Source of the DNA: a virus
Length of the DNA: 40,603 nucleotides
Virus record (IMG/VR): IMGVR_UViG_3300018877_000010
Location: 1-40,603 of that record
Direction: 5' to 3' (one strand)
Shown here: positions 25,010 to 32,913 of the stretch, in pieces
Layout: every line of letters starts with the position of its first letter
Numbering within the stretch: position 1 is the stretch's first letter
Position numbers and translations under genes: made by a program
Notes under the pieces: generated by a model
What the model saw: only the letters and a program-made list of their open reading frames with translations
The model's database searches: none
What the model was told of the DNA's origin: nothing

Positions 25010-25252
25010 ATGAGAAGTATGAACGAACGCATTAGGGAACATCTTGATGAACAAGGTGTGAAATACTCCGCAGCCGCTTCGAAATGTGGGATTAGCTATA
25101 AGAGATTTCTGCGTTTACTTAACGGTCGCGCGCCTCTTGTTGTGGATGAATATGAGTTAATTTGTCGTAAGGGTCTAGGTGTTAGTCCGGCGTATTTTTT
25201 TGACTCCAAAGTCTTAGAAAGTAAGACTGAGCTAGTGACTACATCAACCTAA
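25010..25252 (+). CDS. Cro-like XRE regulator
   Basis: The 80-residue product is a single helix-turn-helix domain (NERIREHLDEQGVKYSAAAS; CGISYKRFLRLLNGRAPL). It is the first gene of the rightward early operon, directly behind the operator-bearing promoter, and divergent from the cI-like gene, which is the cro position. GGAGGTG lies 11 bases before ATG 25010; ATG 25019 is an alternative. Another CTTAG-type palindrome lies in its own 3' end. Confidence 0.78.
   Translation: MRSMNERIREHLDEQGVKYSAAASKCGISYKRFLRLLNGRAPLVVDEYELICRKGLGVSPAYFFDSKVLESKTELVTTST
25211..25227. promoter_or_regulatory. Operator-like palindrome inside the cro-like gene
   Basis: GTCTTAGAAAGTAAGAC has 6-bp arms GTCTTA/TAAGAC and shares CTTAGAAA with the operators upstream. 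It may be a further repressor site acting as a roadblock or looping partner (inference). Confidence 0.5.
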
Positions 25253-25350
25253 GAAACATCAACAGATTTTTAGATACCTTAATCTCATTCTAGCAAATTC
25301 TGCTAATTACGACTAGGAAGGAACGCACGTTCGAAAGGAGGCTAAGGATA

Positions 25351-25698
25351 ATGCAACATTTGATTGAACCGACCATTGGGGCCCTTTGCAAACGGATTGA
25401 GGCATTGGCTGTTGATGGGGAAGTTAGCGAACTGGTGAGTTTGATCAGTGCTACAGCTACGCTGGCTGGATCATTTGATCACGTTGAAACGATCGATGTG
25501 AAAACAGCCGCTCAAATCCTCGGAATTGCTGAGCGCCGCATGTACGAGATCTGTGATCGCGAGGATTTCTATCCGTGCATCATCATCGACAGCACTAAAC
25601 GCATCAACCGAATGTCCTTTTTCAGATGGTTATCCGAAAGGCAAGTTGTGGAGACCGCGAGCGGTTCATCCAATCAACGAAAAAGGGGAGCAGCATAA
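25351..25698 (+). CDS. Excisionase-like / helix-turn-helix DNA-binding protein
   Basis: The 115-residue product has a C-terminal MerR/excisionase-type winged helix (about 48-100; TIDVKTAAQILGIAERRMYE, then FYPCIIIDSTKRINRMSFFRWL). The N-terminal half is helical and unknown. ATG follows AAAGGAGG. It could be an excisionase or an early-gene regulator; its distance from int favours regulator or general DNA binder, but Xis cannot be excluded. Confidence 0.65.
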   Translation: MQHLIEPTIGALCKRIEALAVDGEVSELVSLISATATLAGSFDHVETIDVKTAAQILGIAERRMYEICDREDFYPCIIIDSTKRINRMSFFRWLSERQVVETASGSSNQRKRGAA

Positions 25699-25791
25699 CC
25701 CAAAGTAGATCTGCGCAGGCGCCAGCAATATGCCGTAAGTCGTGTCCCTCCAGATAACAAAAATCCCAATCGATTGTGAGGAGTGAGAACA

Positions 25792-26196
25792 ATGTATTTG
25801 ATTACTCGTGATATCGTTGCCGCTCGTATGTCTGAACTGAAAATCAATCAGGTTGACTTGGCAGGAATGGCCGAATGCACACCCAGCATGATTTCTCAGT
25901 TCTTGTCTGGCCGCACTAATTTGAGCACCAAATTGCAAGTTAGAGTCGCAAAAGCACTGGGCTTCGAGGTAGATCTGCGTGTGCTGGAGGTTGCGGCACA
26001 AGTCAAAACCATGACATACCCGGCTCTTAAAGAATTGGCGATAGATATCCAAACTTCTGTCGGACAATCACAGACTTTCGAAGATCTCGGTCGAGAGGTC
26101 GCCCGTCTGCTACGCGAACACAACCTGATCACACCTTCACGCCTCGCCGAACTGACCCAGGCATCGCCTGAGACCGAATCGCCGATGGCCGGTTAA
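25792..26196 (+). CDS. XRE-family regulator with C-terminal extension
   Basis: The 134-residue product has an N-terminal helix-turn-helix (about 8-62; RMSELKINQVDLAGMAECTP, SMISQFLSGRTNLSTKL). The rest is helical (YPALKELAIDIQTSVGQ) and unrecognised. GAGGAGTG precedes ATG 25792; an in-frame GTG at 25783 overlaps that site. It opens the early small-gene cluster. Confidence 0.72.
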   Translation: MYLITRDIVAARMSELKINQVDLAGMAECTPSMISQFLSGRTNLSTKLQVRVAKALGFEVDLRVLEVAAQVKTMTYPALKELAIDIQTSVGQSQTFEDLGREVARLLREHNLITPSRLAELTQASPETESPMAG

Positions 26197-26211
26197 AAGG
26201 AGAGCAATCAC

Positions 26212-26673
26212 ATGACCAGACTTAAAGCTGTTTGTCTGACCCGCGTGGCTGTAAATGAGCTACCGATCCCGATGCTCAACACCATCGAGCGTCATATCGA
26301 AGAAGGCTGGAAGCTCCTGCATTGTGAGCAAGTCGGCCTAACGATGACCGACGAGATCGGTTACAGTGCCTTCCTCATGGATCGCCACAGCGATGAACGC
26401 AAGATCGTGCGCTTTACGCCCGGAGAAGGTGTGTTCCAGACCACGATGACCACGCGTGAAATGTCATACTTCGATCCGGCAACACTGACTGATCTGCTCA
26501 AAGCCTACGTCATGATCAAGCGGACACCCACCAGCTACTGCTCCTGCTGTTCAACTGACTATGAGCCGGGCCAGCTCGTTCACTATATCGTCATCGACAA
26601 TGACACCGTATGCACTCACTGCTCAGAGGGAATCAATGCGCAGAAAGAGCTGCGAGTCTACATTGCTGATTAG
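26212..26673 (+). CDS. Early protein with C-terminal four-cysteine cluster, unknown
   Basis: I do not recognise this 153-residue protein. The C-terminus has SYCSCCSTDY and later VCTHCSEG, two CxxC pairs about 30 residues apart that probably bind zinc. The N-terminal 110 residues are mixed alpha/beta (PMLNTIERHIEEGWKLLHCE). AAAGGAGAG precedes the ATG. Its downstream neighbour has a similar layout. Confidence 0.6.
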   Translation: MTRLKAVCLTRVAVNELPIPMLNTIERHIEEGWKLLHCEQVGLTMTDEIGYSAFLMDRHSDERKIVRFTPGEGVFQTTMTTREMSYFDPATLTDLLKAYVMIKRTPTSYCSCCSTDYEPGQLVHYIVIDNDTVCTHCSEGINAQKELRVYIAD

Positions 26674-26685
26674 GAGCTGATTACA

Positions 26686-27162
26686 GTGAACATCTTTCTT
26701 CTTCCCAAGCCCTTGGTAGACCGTGTGTTGCAGATTATTCCGCAACACACCAAACTTGCAGCTGAGTATTCACGGCTTCCGATTCATCCTTCTCAGTGGA
26801 CGGATGATCAGAAACAACGGGCTGATGTGATCTTAAACGAGATCAATTACATGCGTACCGAACGTGAAATGATCGAACGATTGGCTGCTTCTCTGCCCGA
26901 GGATGGCCAGATCGCGAAAACCGCAGTATCAAGTTGTTCCATCTGCCAAACCAACTTCCAGCAAGAAGAATATGTCTGTCGGAATCCAAAAATCGAAGAA
27001 GCTGCCATGCATCTGACTTGCGGCGCACACGCGGGTTTTGCTAATGAACTTGAAGTGGTTCAGTATCATGTTTCTGAACCTGGCTGCGCGGTCGATCCAT
27101 CTCAGGAAGGCATCATCGTAGTGCTGTCCGATCAGGATCATGAAGCTGAAGTTTCACCATGA
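26686..27162 (+). CDS. Early protein with cysteine cluster, unknown
   Basis: This 158-residue protein starts at GTG 26686 behind TAGGAGC. A helical N-terminal region (ADVILNEINYMRTEREMIER) is followed by SSCSICQTNF, then HLTCGAHAG, a possible treble-clef zinc site. Helix then cysteine cluster echoes the upstream gene, though they do not align clearly. Function unknown; it overlaps the next gene by 4 bases. Confidence 0.58.
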   Translation: MNIFLLPKPLVDRVLQIIPQHTKLAAEYSRLPIHPSQWTDDQKQRADVILNEINYMRTEREMIERLAASLPEDGQIAKTAVSSCSICQTNFQQEEYVCRNPKIEEAAMHLTCGAHAGFANELEVVQYHVSEPGCAVDPSQEGIIVVLSDQDHEAEVSP

Positions 27163-27404
27163 GCACCAATACTAAGAGTCATTTCGGAAAGGTGATCCGC
27201 GCGCACTTCGGGGGAGTCGAGTTGGAGCTGTACATCCTCAAATACGACCGTGATAAACCGTCGGTAGTCAGGTGCATCGATAAAATAGGTGTTGAATATG
27301 AGGTTCCTGTTAAGCAGGTAAAGGGCGACGGCTCCCGCAAGACCAAGAAAGAGATGCTCGCGTACCAAGCAAAGGCGACAATGCGCTATAAGACAAAAAA
27401 ATGA
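27159..27404 (+). CDS. Small basic early protein, unknown
   Basis: The 81-residue product overlaps the preceding stop (ATGA). It is beta-like in the first half (FGGVELELYILKYDRDKP; SVVRCIDKIGVEYEVPV) and lysine-rich at the end (MRYKTKK). The basic tail suggests nucleic-acid contact (inference). I do not recognise the family. Confidence 0.55.
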   Translation: MSTNTKSHFGKVIRAHFGGVELELYILKYDRDKPSVVRCIDKIGVEYEVPVKQVKGDGSRKTKKEMLAYQAKATMRYKTKK

Positions 27405-27432
27405 GCCCGACGCGGTAACGTCGGACTCGGGC
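27404..27432 (+). other. Hairpin with two alternative pairings
   Basis: GCCCGA (27405-27410)/TCGGGC (27427-27432) and CCGACG (27407-27412)/CGTCGG (27419-27424) exclude each other. No U-tract follows. It may be an attenuator-like or processing structure between early genes; evidence is weak. Confidence 0.3.
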
Positions 27433-27504
27433 ACTTCGAAATATTTCATTGGATTCATTTTAGCACGAAACCAAGCACAGATCAAACACCGGAGGTAAGC
27501 CGCC

Positions 27505-27975
27505 ATGCCAGCTGTACCGAAGCCGCAACATGACCGAGGCGCGAAATTGCGCCGGAACCACACGAGAATCACCAACTCGGCGCGCGCGGAAGTGAAGCGT
27601 CGAGCGGATGGATTCTGCGAACGTTGCGGCAAGTTTGTGCTGGGCCGTGGCGGCGAAGTAGCTCATCTGGACGGAGCTGCCCAGCTAGGCTGCGGTGATC
27701 AGCCGTGGAATTTGGTGCTACTCTGTGGGCCAAGCAATCAGACCGGGACCTGCCATTGGTTCATCGATTCGAGAAAAAAGTCGGGTGGTTCTGATTGGAG
27801 TGCCAACAAGCGCGCCGAACTCATGGAGCAGTACGGCGTGGAGATCTGCACACCGTCACTCTGTGGCGCTGAGACAATCCACCGGGACGCCTCCGGCGCT
27901 CCGATCTGTGACAACTGCATCGATTTATACCCGGAGCGTATGCAGGCCGGGTATGCACCCGGTCCGCCTACATAG
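27505..27975 (+). CDS. HNH-like zinc-binding nuclease candidate
   Basis: The 156-residue product has an HNH-like arrangement: RADGFCERCGKF, then GEVAHLDG, WNLVLLCGPSN and CHWFID. This is the Cys-x-x-Cys plus H-N-H order of the fold, although not every catalytic residue can be assigned. A second cluster (CTPSLCGAET, CDNCIDLY) at the C-terminus adds a zinc site. ATG follows CGGAGG. It is distinct from the packaging-linked HNH gene near the right end. Confidence 0.65.
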   Translation: MPAVPKPQHDRGAKLRRNHTRITNSARAEVKRRADGFCERCGKFVLGRGGEVAHLDGAAQLGCGDQPWNLVLLCGPSNQTGTCHWFIDSRKKSGGSDWSANKRAELMEQYGVEICTPSLCGAETIHRDASGAPICDNCIDLYPERMQAGYAPGPPT

Positions 27976-27988
27976 GAGGACAAGCATC

Positions 27989-28114
27989 GTGAAACGGCAA
28001 ACGTATACCCCGTTCGCATGGGGCTACATCAAGAAGGGCGTGTTGATTACGTCCGACACCTACGGGGCCAAGCAGACAGCGACAGCCCCTAGCACAACGA
28101 AGATGAAAGGGTGA
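27989..28114 (+). CDS. Small 41-residue protein, unknown
   Basis: GTG 27989 lies behind TAGGAGGA with good spacing, and the frame ends 5 bases before the ParA gene. The product (MKRQTYTPFAWGYIKKGVLI, then a Thr/Ala/Lys-rich tail) is hydrophilic, without signal or membrane segment. I do not recognise it. Confidence 0.5.
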   Translation: MKRQTYTPFAWGYIKKGVLITSDTYGAKQTATAPSTTKMKG

Positions 28115-28119
28115 TCCAA

Positions 28120-28905
28120 ATGGCACGAGTGATTGCCTTTGGTATGGAAAAGGGAGGCGTCGGCAAGACAACAGGCGCGGTGAACTTCGCGGCCGTCCTA
28201 GCTGATAGGGGCAATAAGCGGGTTCTGCTCGTTGATTGTGATCCTCAGAGCAACGCTACGAGCTCCTGCGGTATCGTGGTAGGCGCGGATCAGCCTTCGA
28301 TCTATGAAGCTTTGACCACGGAAAAGAAACACCGTGTTAAGACGGTGGAGGCGATCTACAAAACCGAGCATGGCTTTGATATCCTCCCAGCGGTTCGCGA
28401 GTTCGCCGTTTTCACGCAGGAGCTCACACCAGCGATGGGGCCGACGCGCTTCACACTACTCAGAGCGGCGCTGGCGCAGGTGGCAGATGACTACGAATAT
28501 ATTGTGCTCGATCTGCCGCCTGGACTCGGACCGCTGACGATAAACGGCCTGACTGCCGCGACTGATGTCGTGATGCCGGTGCTATGCGAGATCCTGCCAA
28601 CGGCAGGTTTGGTGCAACTCCTCGACACCATTGAGTGGGTAAAGCGATCAGGGCTGAATCCGAACCTACAGATCGCTGGGGCTTATCCCTCCAAATACGA
28701 GGGGGCCACATCGTTGCACCGCACGGTGCGGAACCACCTGCGCCGCTTTTGTCACGAGGCGGGCATCCCTTTCGTTACCAGCTATATCAAGAAGTGTGTT
28801 CGATTCGGCGAGGCACCTGATCTCGGTGTCCCGGCCGTCCTTGCAAGCAATGATCATGCTGTTCAGAACTTCCGCTTGGTGGTCAAGGAGACGCTTGGCC
28901 TATGA
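28120..28905 (+). CDS. parA: ParA/Soj-family ATPase
   Basis: The 261-residue product has the deviant Walker A KGGVGKTT at residues 11-18, Walker A' in VLLVDCDPQSNAT and Walker B in YIVLDLPPG, the marks of ParA ATPases that move or position DNA. No ParB-like gene is beside it. It overlaps the replication initiator by 4 bases, so it is co-translated with it. ATG 28120 lies behind GAAAGGG; an in-frame GTG at 28111 is less likely. Role may be plasmid-like partition of a replicating form, or replication control as in Soj-DnaA (inference). Confidence 0.9.
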   Translation: MARVIAFGMEKGGVGKTTGAVNFAAVLADRGNKRVLLVDCDPQSNATSSCGIVVGADQPSIYEALTTEKKHRVKTVEAIYKTEHGFDILPAVREFAVFTQELTPAMGPTRFTLLRAALAQVADDYEYIVLDLPPGLGPLTINGLTAATDVVMPVLCEILPTAGLVQLLDTIEWVKRSGLNPNLQIAGAYPSKYEGATSLHRTVRNHLRRFCHEAGIPFVTSYIKKCVRFGEAPDLGVPAVLASNDHAVQNFRLVVKETLGL

Positions 28906-30188
28906 GTGGAAAGAGCCTGCTGCGTGATGGAAAGAGAGGCTTGGCGGGCATGTTTGGTACTTCGCCCGCCGCTTCCACCACACCTGTCTATCATGAGGAA
29001 GCATCGCTCCCGTCGACCTCGGCCACGAAGGCCGAACCACCGATTAGCGTCACGCCCACTCAGGAAAGGGTGAACGAGCAACAACATCCAGCATCTGCAT
29101 ACGGAATCATCGCCAACATCTTCTCGCGCAAGTTCACCGGGCAGCAGAGCTCCATATTGCTGATGATTTACGAGTTGAGCTTGGCACGTGGCAGGACGAT
29201 CGCCGTCGTGCCTGAGCTGCAGGACTTTGAGCTCGCCGGGGCGCAGCGAAACAAGGTTGGCACCGGGGCGCTTAAGGAACTGGAGGAAGCCGGGGTGATA
29301 ATCCGTCATAGGATGACGAACGGCTACGAGATCGTGACAGACGTTGAGAAATGGCAGGTGCCGCTGGTGCCGAAGTTCAGCCAGCAGCGGTATTCGGAAC
29401 TTCTGGAACACAATCCACCTGATGTACCAAAAAAGGACATCATGTACCAAATTGGTACATCATATACCGAAACGGGACATGATATCCCGAATTGGTACAT
29501 CACATACCAAAACAGGACATTCTATCGCGATTTGGTGGGAATTCCACAAATCAGCCATATCCCGGAATGGTACACGATATCCCAAGGTGGTATATGGAGT
29601 GATATCCCAAAACAGTACATGATATACCAACTCGGTACATCATATCCCGATATGGGACACGACAATGTACCAAAATGGGACATCATGTACCAAAGCGGGA
29701 TACGATATACCAAGTTGGGACATAATTCGGCGGAAATTCTCTTACTGCTGTCAAGTAACTCTATAGCAGATAAGAGAGATTTAAAAAAAGAATCTAAAAT
29801 ATATCATCATGATGATGAAGTCAATAGTCTCAGAGAAACTTATCAGCAGTATAAGTCGCTATGGGATGCGTACAAGAAGATTTTCGGCTTGGAGCCCAAT
29901 CCGATCATGATCAATAAGCTGCATTCGTTCGTCGAGGACGGCATGGAAGAAGTCGTGGTCATCCATTACATGACCAAGGCCCGAGAAGGCAACAAGACTC
30001 TGGACTACGCCAAGAAGTGCTGCATCAACGCCTACGAGAAAGGCATTCGAACGCTGGAGGCGGTCATCGAGGACGAAAAGGCTTTCGAGGCGGCCAAGCA
30101 TCAGAAACAGTCAGGCGGAGTTGGGAGTCAGCAACTGAACGTGCCCAGCGCGCAAGCCGACCAGTGGAAACTGAAGTTTGGAGGATGA
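28902..30188 (+). CDS. Replication initiator, DnaD-like, with internal origin
   Basis: The 428-residue product has a winged-helix-like N-terminal domain (about 66-160; FTGQQSSILLMIYELSL; GTGALKELEEAGVIIRH), a repetitive middle (about 175-275) encoded by DNA iterons, and a DnaD-like C-terminal domain (about 325-385; LWDAYKKIFGLEPNPIMINK; TLDYAKKCCINAYEKGI). DnaD-type proteins recruit helicase loader and helicase to the origin. The helicase loader and DnaB genes follow directly. The middle, with repeated MYQIGTSY/IYQLGTSY segments, is probably a by-product of the origin sequence. ATG overlaps the ParA stop. Confidence 0.88.
   Translation: MSGKSLLRDGKRGLAGMFGTSPAASTTPVYHEEASLPSTSATKAEPPISVTPTQERVNEQQHPASAYGIIANIFSRKFTGQQSSILLMIYELSLARGRTIAVVPELQDFELAGAQRNKVGTGALKELEEAGVIIRHRMTNGYEIVTDVEKWQVPLVPKFSQQRYSELLEHNPPDVPKKDIMYQIGTSYTETGHDIPNWYITYQNRTFYRDLVGIPQISHIPEWYTISQGGIWSDIPKQYMIYQLGTSYPDMGHDNVPKWDIMYQSGIRYTKLGHNSAEILLLLSSNSIADKRDLKKESKIYHHDDEVNSLRETYQQYKSLWDAYKKIFGLEPNPIMINKLHSFVEDGMEEVVVIHYMTKAREGNKTLDYAKKCCINAYEKGIRTLEAVIEDEKAFEAAKHQKQSGGVGSQQLNVPSAQADQWKLKFGG
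29414..29726. repeat. Origin iterons, about 13-14 units of 20 bp
   Basis: Units of the form GGTACATCATATACC followed by AANNN, 20 bp long, begin at 29434, 29454, 29474, 29494, 29514, 29534, 29569, 29589, 29614, 29634, 29654, 29677, 29697 and 29717. Each is itself a partial palindrome with GGTA/TACC or GGGA/TCCC arms. They lie inside the initiator gene, as the lambda iterons lie in gene O, and are the probable initiator binding sites. Confidence 0.9.
29735..29825. other. A+T-rich unwinding region beside the iterons
   Basis: Directly downstream of the iterons the sequence turns A+T-rich (AGAGATTTAAAAAAAGAATC, then AATATATCATCATGATGATG). This is the expected place and composition for duplex opening at a lambda-type origin. 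Confidence 0.7.
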
Positions 30189-30193
30189 TACAG

Positions 30194-31153
30194 ATGGGCG
30201 ATGGTTTCACAACACCCTTTGATGTTCTGAAGCGGTTTACACCTCCGATGACGGTTATGATTCCGACCGTGGAGGACTTGCGGGAGAAGTTGCCCGTTTT
30301 GCAATCTGCGTCAGACGAGGCGATCCGTTCGCGCATGATCGACCTTAGCGTAGCGGCAACGGCGTATGAGCGGTGCGGAGCATGCACCGGTTTTGTAAAC
30401 TGCTGGCGGTCGGGCGATGGGGCCGGCATGCTTGAATCGATTCGAGTAGACGTTGACGCCATCGTGATTAGCACTTCCGAGTGCAAGCCGTCTCGCGATT
30501 TCCGTTCTCAGAAGCGGCAAAAGAATCTGCAAGAGGCGTCAGGTATGACGAGCGTAGACCGTGGATTCACGTTTGCCACGTATCCGGTAGATCAGGCGCG
30601 CAAACACTTGCCACTCTGGAACCGGATGCGGAAATTCGCTGACGAGTACCAAGCGGGCCAGCAAGGCAAAGGGGTGTACATCTTCGGGCCCACGGGTATC
30701 GGCAAGACTCACATGGAGCTCGCCTTGGTCAACAGGTTAGAGGAACGAGACATTCCGGTGATCTGGATACGAGCTGATGATCTAGTCGGTCGGCTCCGCG
30801 ATGCGAAACTCCGTGGCGATGCCGAGTATGAGCGTATGGTTCGCCTGTATGCAGAAGTGGACGTACTGGTGATCGATGAGATAGGACAGCGCGGCAAGAC
30901 AGACTTCCCGCCGGAAGCGCTGATAGATGTGCTCGATCCTCGGGCGGCAGCGAGTCGTCCCACGTTCTTTACTTCCAACCTTCAACCGAACGAAATTTAC
31001 GAGCATCTGTGCCGCGACGTTCGAGCGACCCGCATGGTTGAGGCGCTGCGGTCTCGGATCGCGGCGGTCGCAGATGCTGCCATGATGATCGGCCTTGATC
31101 ACCGTGTCGCATCGATGGATGTCCTCATGCCAGTACAGGGGGCGAGCCAATGA
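30194..31153 (+). CDS. DnaC/DnaI-type helicase loader ATPase
   Basis: The 319-residue product loads the replicative helicase. The C-terminal AAA+ domain has Walker A GPTGIGKTH (about 159-167), Walker B VLVIDEIGQ and sensor 1 FFTSNLQP. The N-terminal region includes a cysteine patch (YERCGACTGFVNC) similar to the metal-binding N-domain of DnaI-type loaders. GGAGG lies 9 bases before ATG 30194; ATG 30185 is in frame but too close. It overlaps DnaB by 4 bases. Confidence 0.9.
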   Translation: MGDGFTTPFDVLKRFTPPMTVMIPTVEDLREKLPVLQSASDEAIRSRMIDLSVAATAYERCGACTGFVNCWRSGDGAGMLESIRVDVDAIVISTSECKPSRDFRSQKRQKNLQEASGMTSVDRGFTFATYPVDQARKHLPLWNRMRKFADEYQAGQQGKGVYIFGPTGIGKTHMELALVNRLEERDIPVIWIRADDLVGRLRDAKLRGDAEYERMVRLYAEVDVLVIDEIGQRGKTDFPPEALIDVLDPRAAASRPTFFTSNLQPNEIYEHLCRDVRATRMVEALRSRIAAVADAAMMIGLDHRVASMDVLMPVQGASQ

Positions 31154-32535
31154 ACCACCTTGTCAATGTCGAAGCAGAGCAGGCGGTGATCGGTGCAATT
31201 TTGGTCGATCCAGACTGCTACCGCACGGTCATCGATTTAGTGCAGCCTGAAGATTTTGGGCGCACTGCTCACGCAATCATTATGAGCTCCATTGTGGAAC
31301 TGGATGAAATGGGTAAGCCGATCGATTTGATCAACCTGACCGAGTTTCTGCACGAGAGTGGTCAAGTCAAGCGAATTGGCGGTATCTCCTATCTGTCCAA
31401 TCTACAAAGGGCTGTGCCGACATCGGCCAACGTTGATCACTACTGCGAGATTGTCAAGAAATATTCAAATGCTCGCATGGTGTTCCGGTTCACGGAAGAA
31501 GCGGCCACCGCTTTGGAACAGCGTGAACATCCCGATTCGGTGGTAATGCGCCTGGAAGACAATCTACGGCAGAGCTCAAGTCAACGGGTGAAAACAGACT
31601 TTTTGCCCATGAAGGACGTTCTTCTGAACACTTTCGAGAGGATTGAATTCTTGTTCAACAACAAGGGAGCGGTGACGGGCATTCCGTCAGGGTTTACCGA
31701 CTTGGACAAGCTCACTTCCGGGTTCCAACGTAAGGATTTGATCGTCATCGGCGCTCGTCCGGCCATCGGAAAAACGGCTTTAGCTTTGAACATCGGGCAG
31801 GAGGTCGCCATCAGAACAAATCAAGCTGTCGCAATCTTCTCGCTGGAAATGGGAGCGGAACAGCTGGTGCAAAGGATGCTCTGTGCTGAAGCGAATATCG
31901 ATGCCAACAAGATGCGTACCGGATTTCTAGACGATGACCATTGGCCACGCTTGGCGATGGCCGTCTCCGCTCTTTCCGAAGCGCCGATCTACCTCGACGA
32001 TACGCCAGGAATCAAGGTAGGTGAGATCCGCGCCAAGTGCCGTCGTCTGAAAGATCAGGTCGGCGAGTTGGGGATGATCATCGTGGACTATCTCCAGTTG
32101 GTCCAACCGAACCGACAAACTGGTAATCGCGTCGATGAGGTGTCGCAGATCTCGCGCATGCTGAAGCTGATTGCAAAAGAGCTCAATGTGCCTGTGGTCG
32201 CCTTGTCCCAGCTCTCCCGTTCCGTTGAACAGCGTCAAGACAAAAGACCAGTGATGGCTGATCTTCGCGAATCTGGATCGATCGAGCAGGATGCCGACAT
32301 TGTCGCCTTCTTGTACCGCGACGATTATTACAACCCGGAGAGCGATCGGAAAAACATTATCGAGATCATCATCGCCAAACATCGCAGCGGGCCGACCGGG
32401 ACCGTCGAGCTGGTGTTCCTGAAGAATTTCAACAAGTTCGTCAATCTGGAACGCTCCCCAGCATCGCTGCCCGCACCTTCTCCAGCGGAGCACAAGCAGA
32501 ATGCACAACCAAGTATTTTTGACCAAATCGCATAA
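31150..32535 (+). CDS. dnaB: Replicative DNA helicase, DnaB family
   Basis: The 461-residue product has the DnaB N-terminal domain (NVEAEQAVIGAILVDPDCY onwards) and a RecA-like C-terminal domain with Walker A GARPAIGKTAL (about 199-209), Walker B MIIVDYLQLVQP and the downstream DLRESGSIEQDAD motif. Length is normal for DnaB. It unwinds the fork at the phage origin. ATG overlaps the loader stop (ATGA). Confidence 0.96.
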   Translation: MNHLVNVEAEQAVIGAILVDPDCYRTVIDLVQPEDFGRTAHAIIMSSIVELDEMGKPIDLINLTEFLHESGQVKRIGGISYLSNLQRAVPTSANVDHYCEIVKKYSNARMVFRFTEEAATALEQREHPDSVVMRLEDNLRQSSSQRVKTDFLPMKDVLLNTFERIEFLFNNKGAVTGIPSGFTDLDKLTSGFQRKDLIVIGARPAIGKTALALNIGQEVAIRTNQAVAIFSLEMGAEQLVQRMLCAEANIDANKMRTGFLDDDHWPRLAMAVSALSEAPIYLDDTPGIKVGEIRAKCRRLKDQVGELGMIIVDYLQLVQPNRQTGNRVDEVSQISRMLKLIAKELNVPVVALSQLSRSVEQRQDKRPVMADLRESGSIEQDADIVAFLYRDDYYNPESDRKNIIEIIIAKHRSGPTGTVELVFLKNFNKFVNLERSPASLPAPSPAEHKQNAQPSIFDQIA

Positions 32536-32549
32536 GGAGGATGGAATCG

Positions 32550-32897
32550 ATGAAAGCAGAGGCAATTGCAAAGCTGCGCGCCGAGATGGCCGCGAATCAG
32601 AACGATGATATGTTCCAGGAAGTCGGAGAAATTCTCATCGATCAAGTAGAAAGCAAACCGGATGCGGCAGAGAAGATTCTGGCTGCTGACAAGTCGATCG
32701 CGAAGTGCATCGATGCTATGGAGGTGGAGGCGCGCAAGAAACCGAGGAAGAATAATCGTGCCGGTCTTTCGTATCGTGAGGGCTGCGCGATCATGTTGAA
32801 GTACTTCGGGATCGAGGCAGAGGCTCCGGCCGCGAAGCCCGCCACGCCCGCACCAAAGTCTGGTTTCGTAGTCAATTTGTCCGACTACTTGAAGTAG
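32550..32897 (+). CDS. PcfK-like / AcrIIA9-family protein
   Basis: The 115-residue product matches the PcfK-like pattern (MKAEAIAKLRAEMAA; FQEVGEILIDQV; ADKSIAKCIDAMEVEA; SYREGCAIMLKYFGIE), as I recall it. This family includes AcrIIA9, an inhibitor of Cas9, and is paired with PcfJ-like proteins in mobile elements and phages. The PcfJ-like gene follows 16 bases later. The C-terminal tail is Ala/Pro-rich. ATG 32550 is chosen because AAGGAGG abuts ATG 32541. Inhibitor activity is not proven by sequence. Confidence 0.75.
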   Translation: MKAEAIAKLRAEMAANQNDDMFQEVGEILIDQVESKPDAAEKILAADKSIAKCIDAMEVEARKKPRKNNRAGLSYREGCAIMLKYFGIEAEAPAAKPATPAPKSGFVVNLSDYLK

Positions 32898-32913
32898 AAA
32901 GGCAGGAGCGATC

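Noticed and set aside
29414-29726. Regular 20-bp repeats considered as a CRISPR array
   Set aside because: There are no unique spacers between repeats, the units are contiguous and lie inside an initiator gene; origin iterons explain them.
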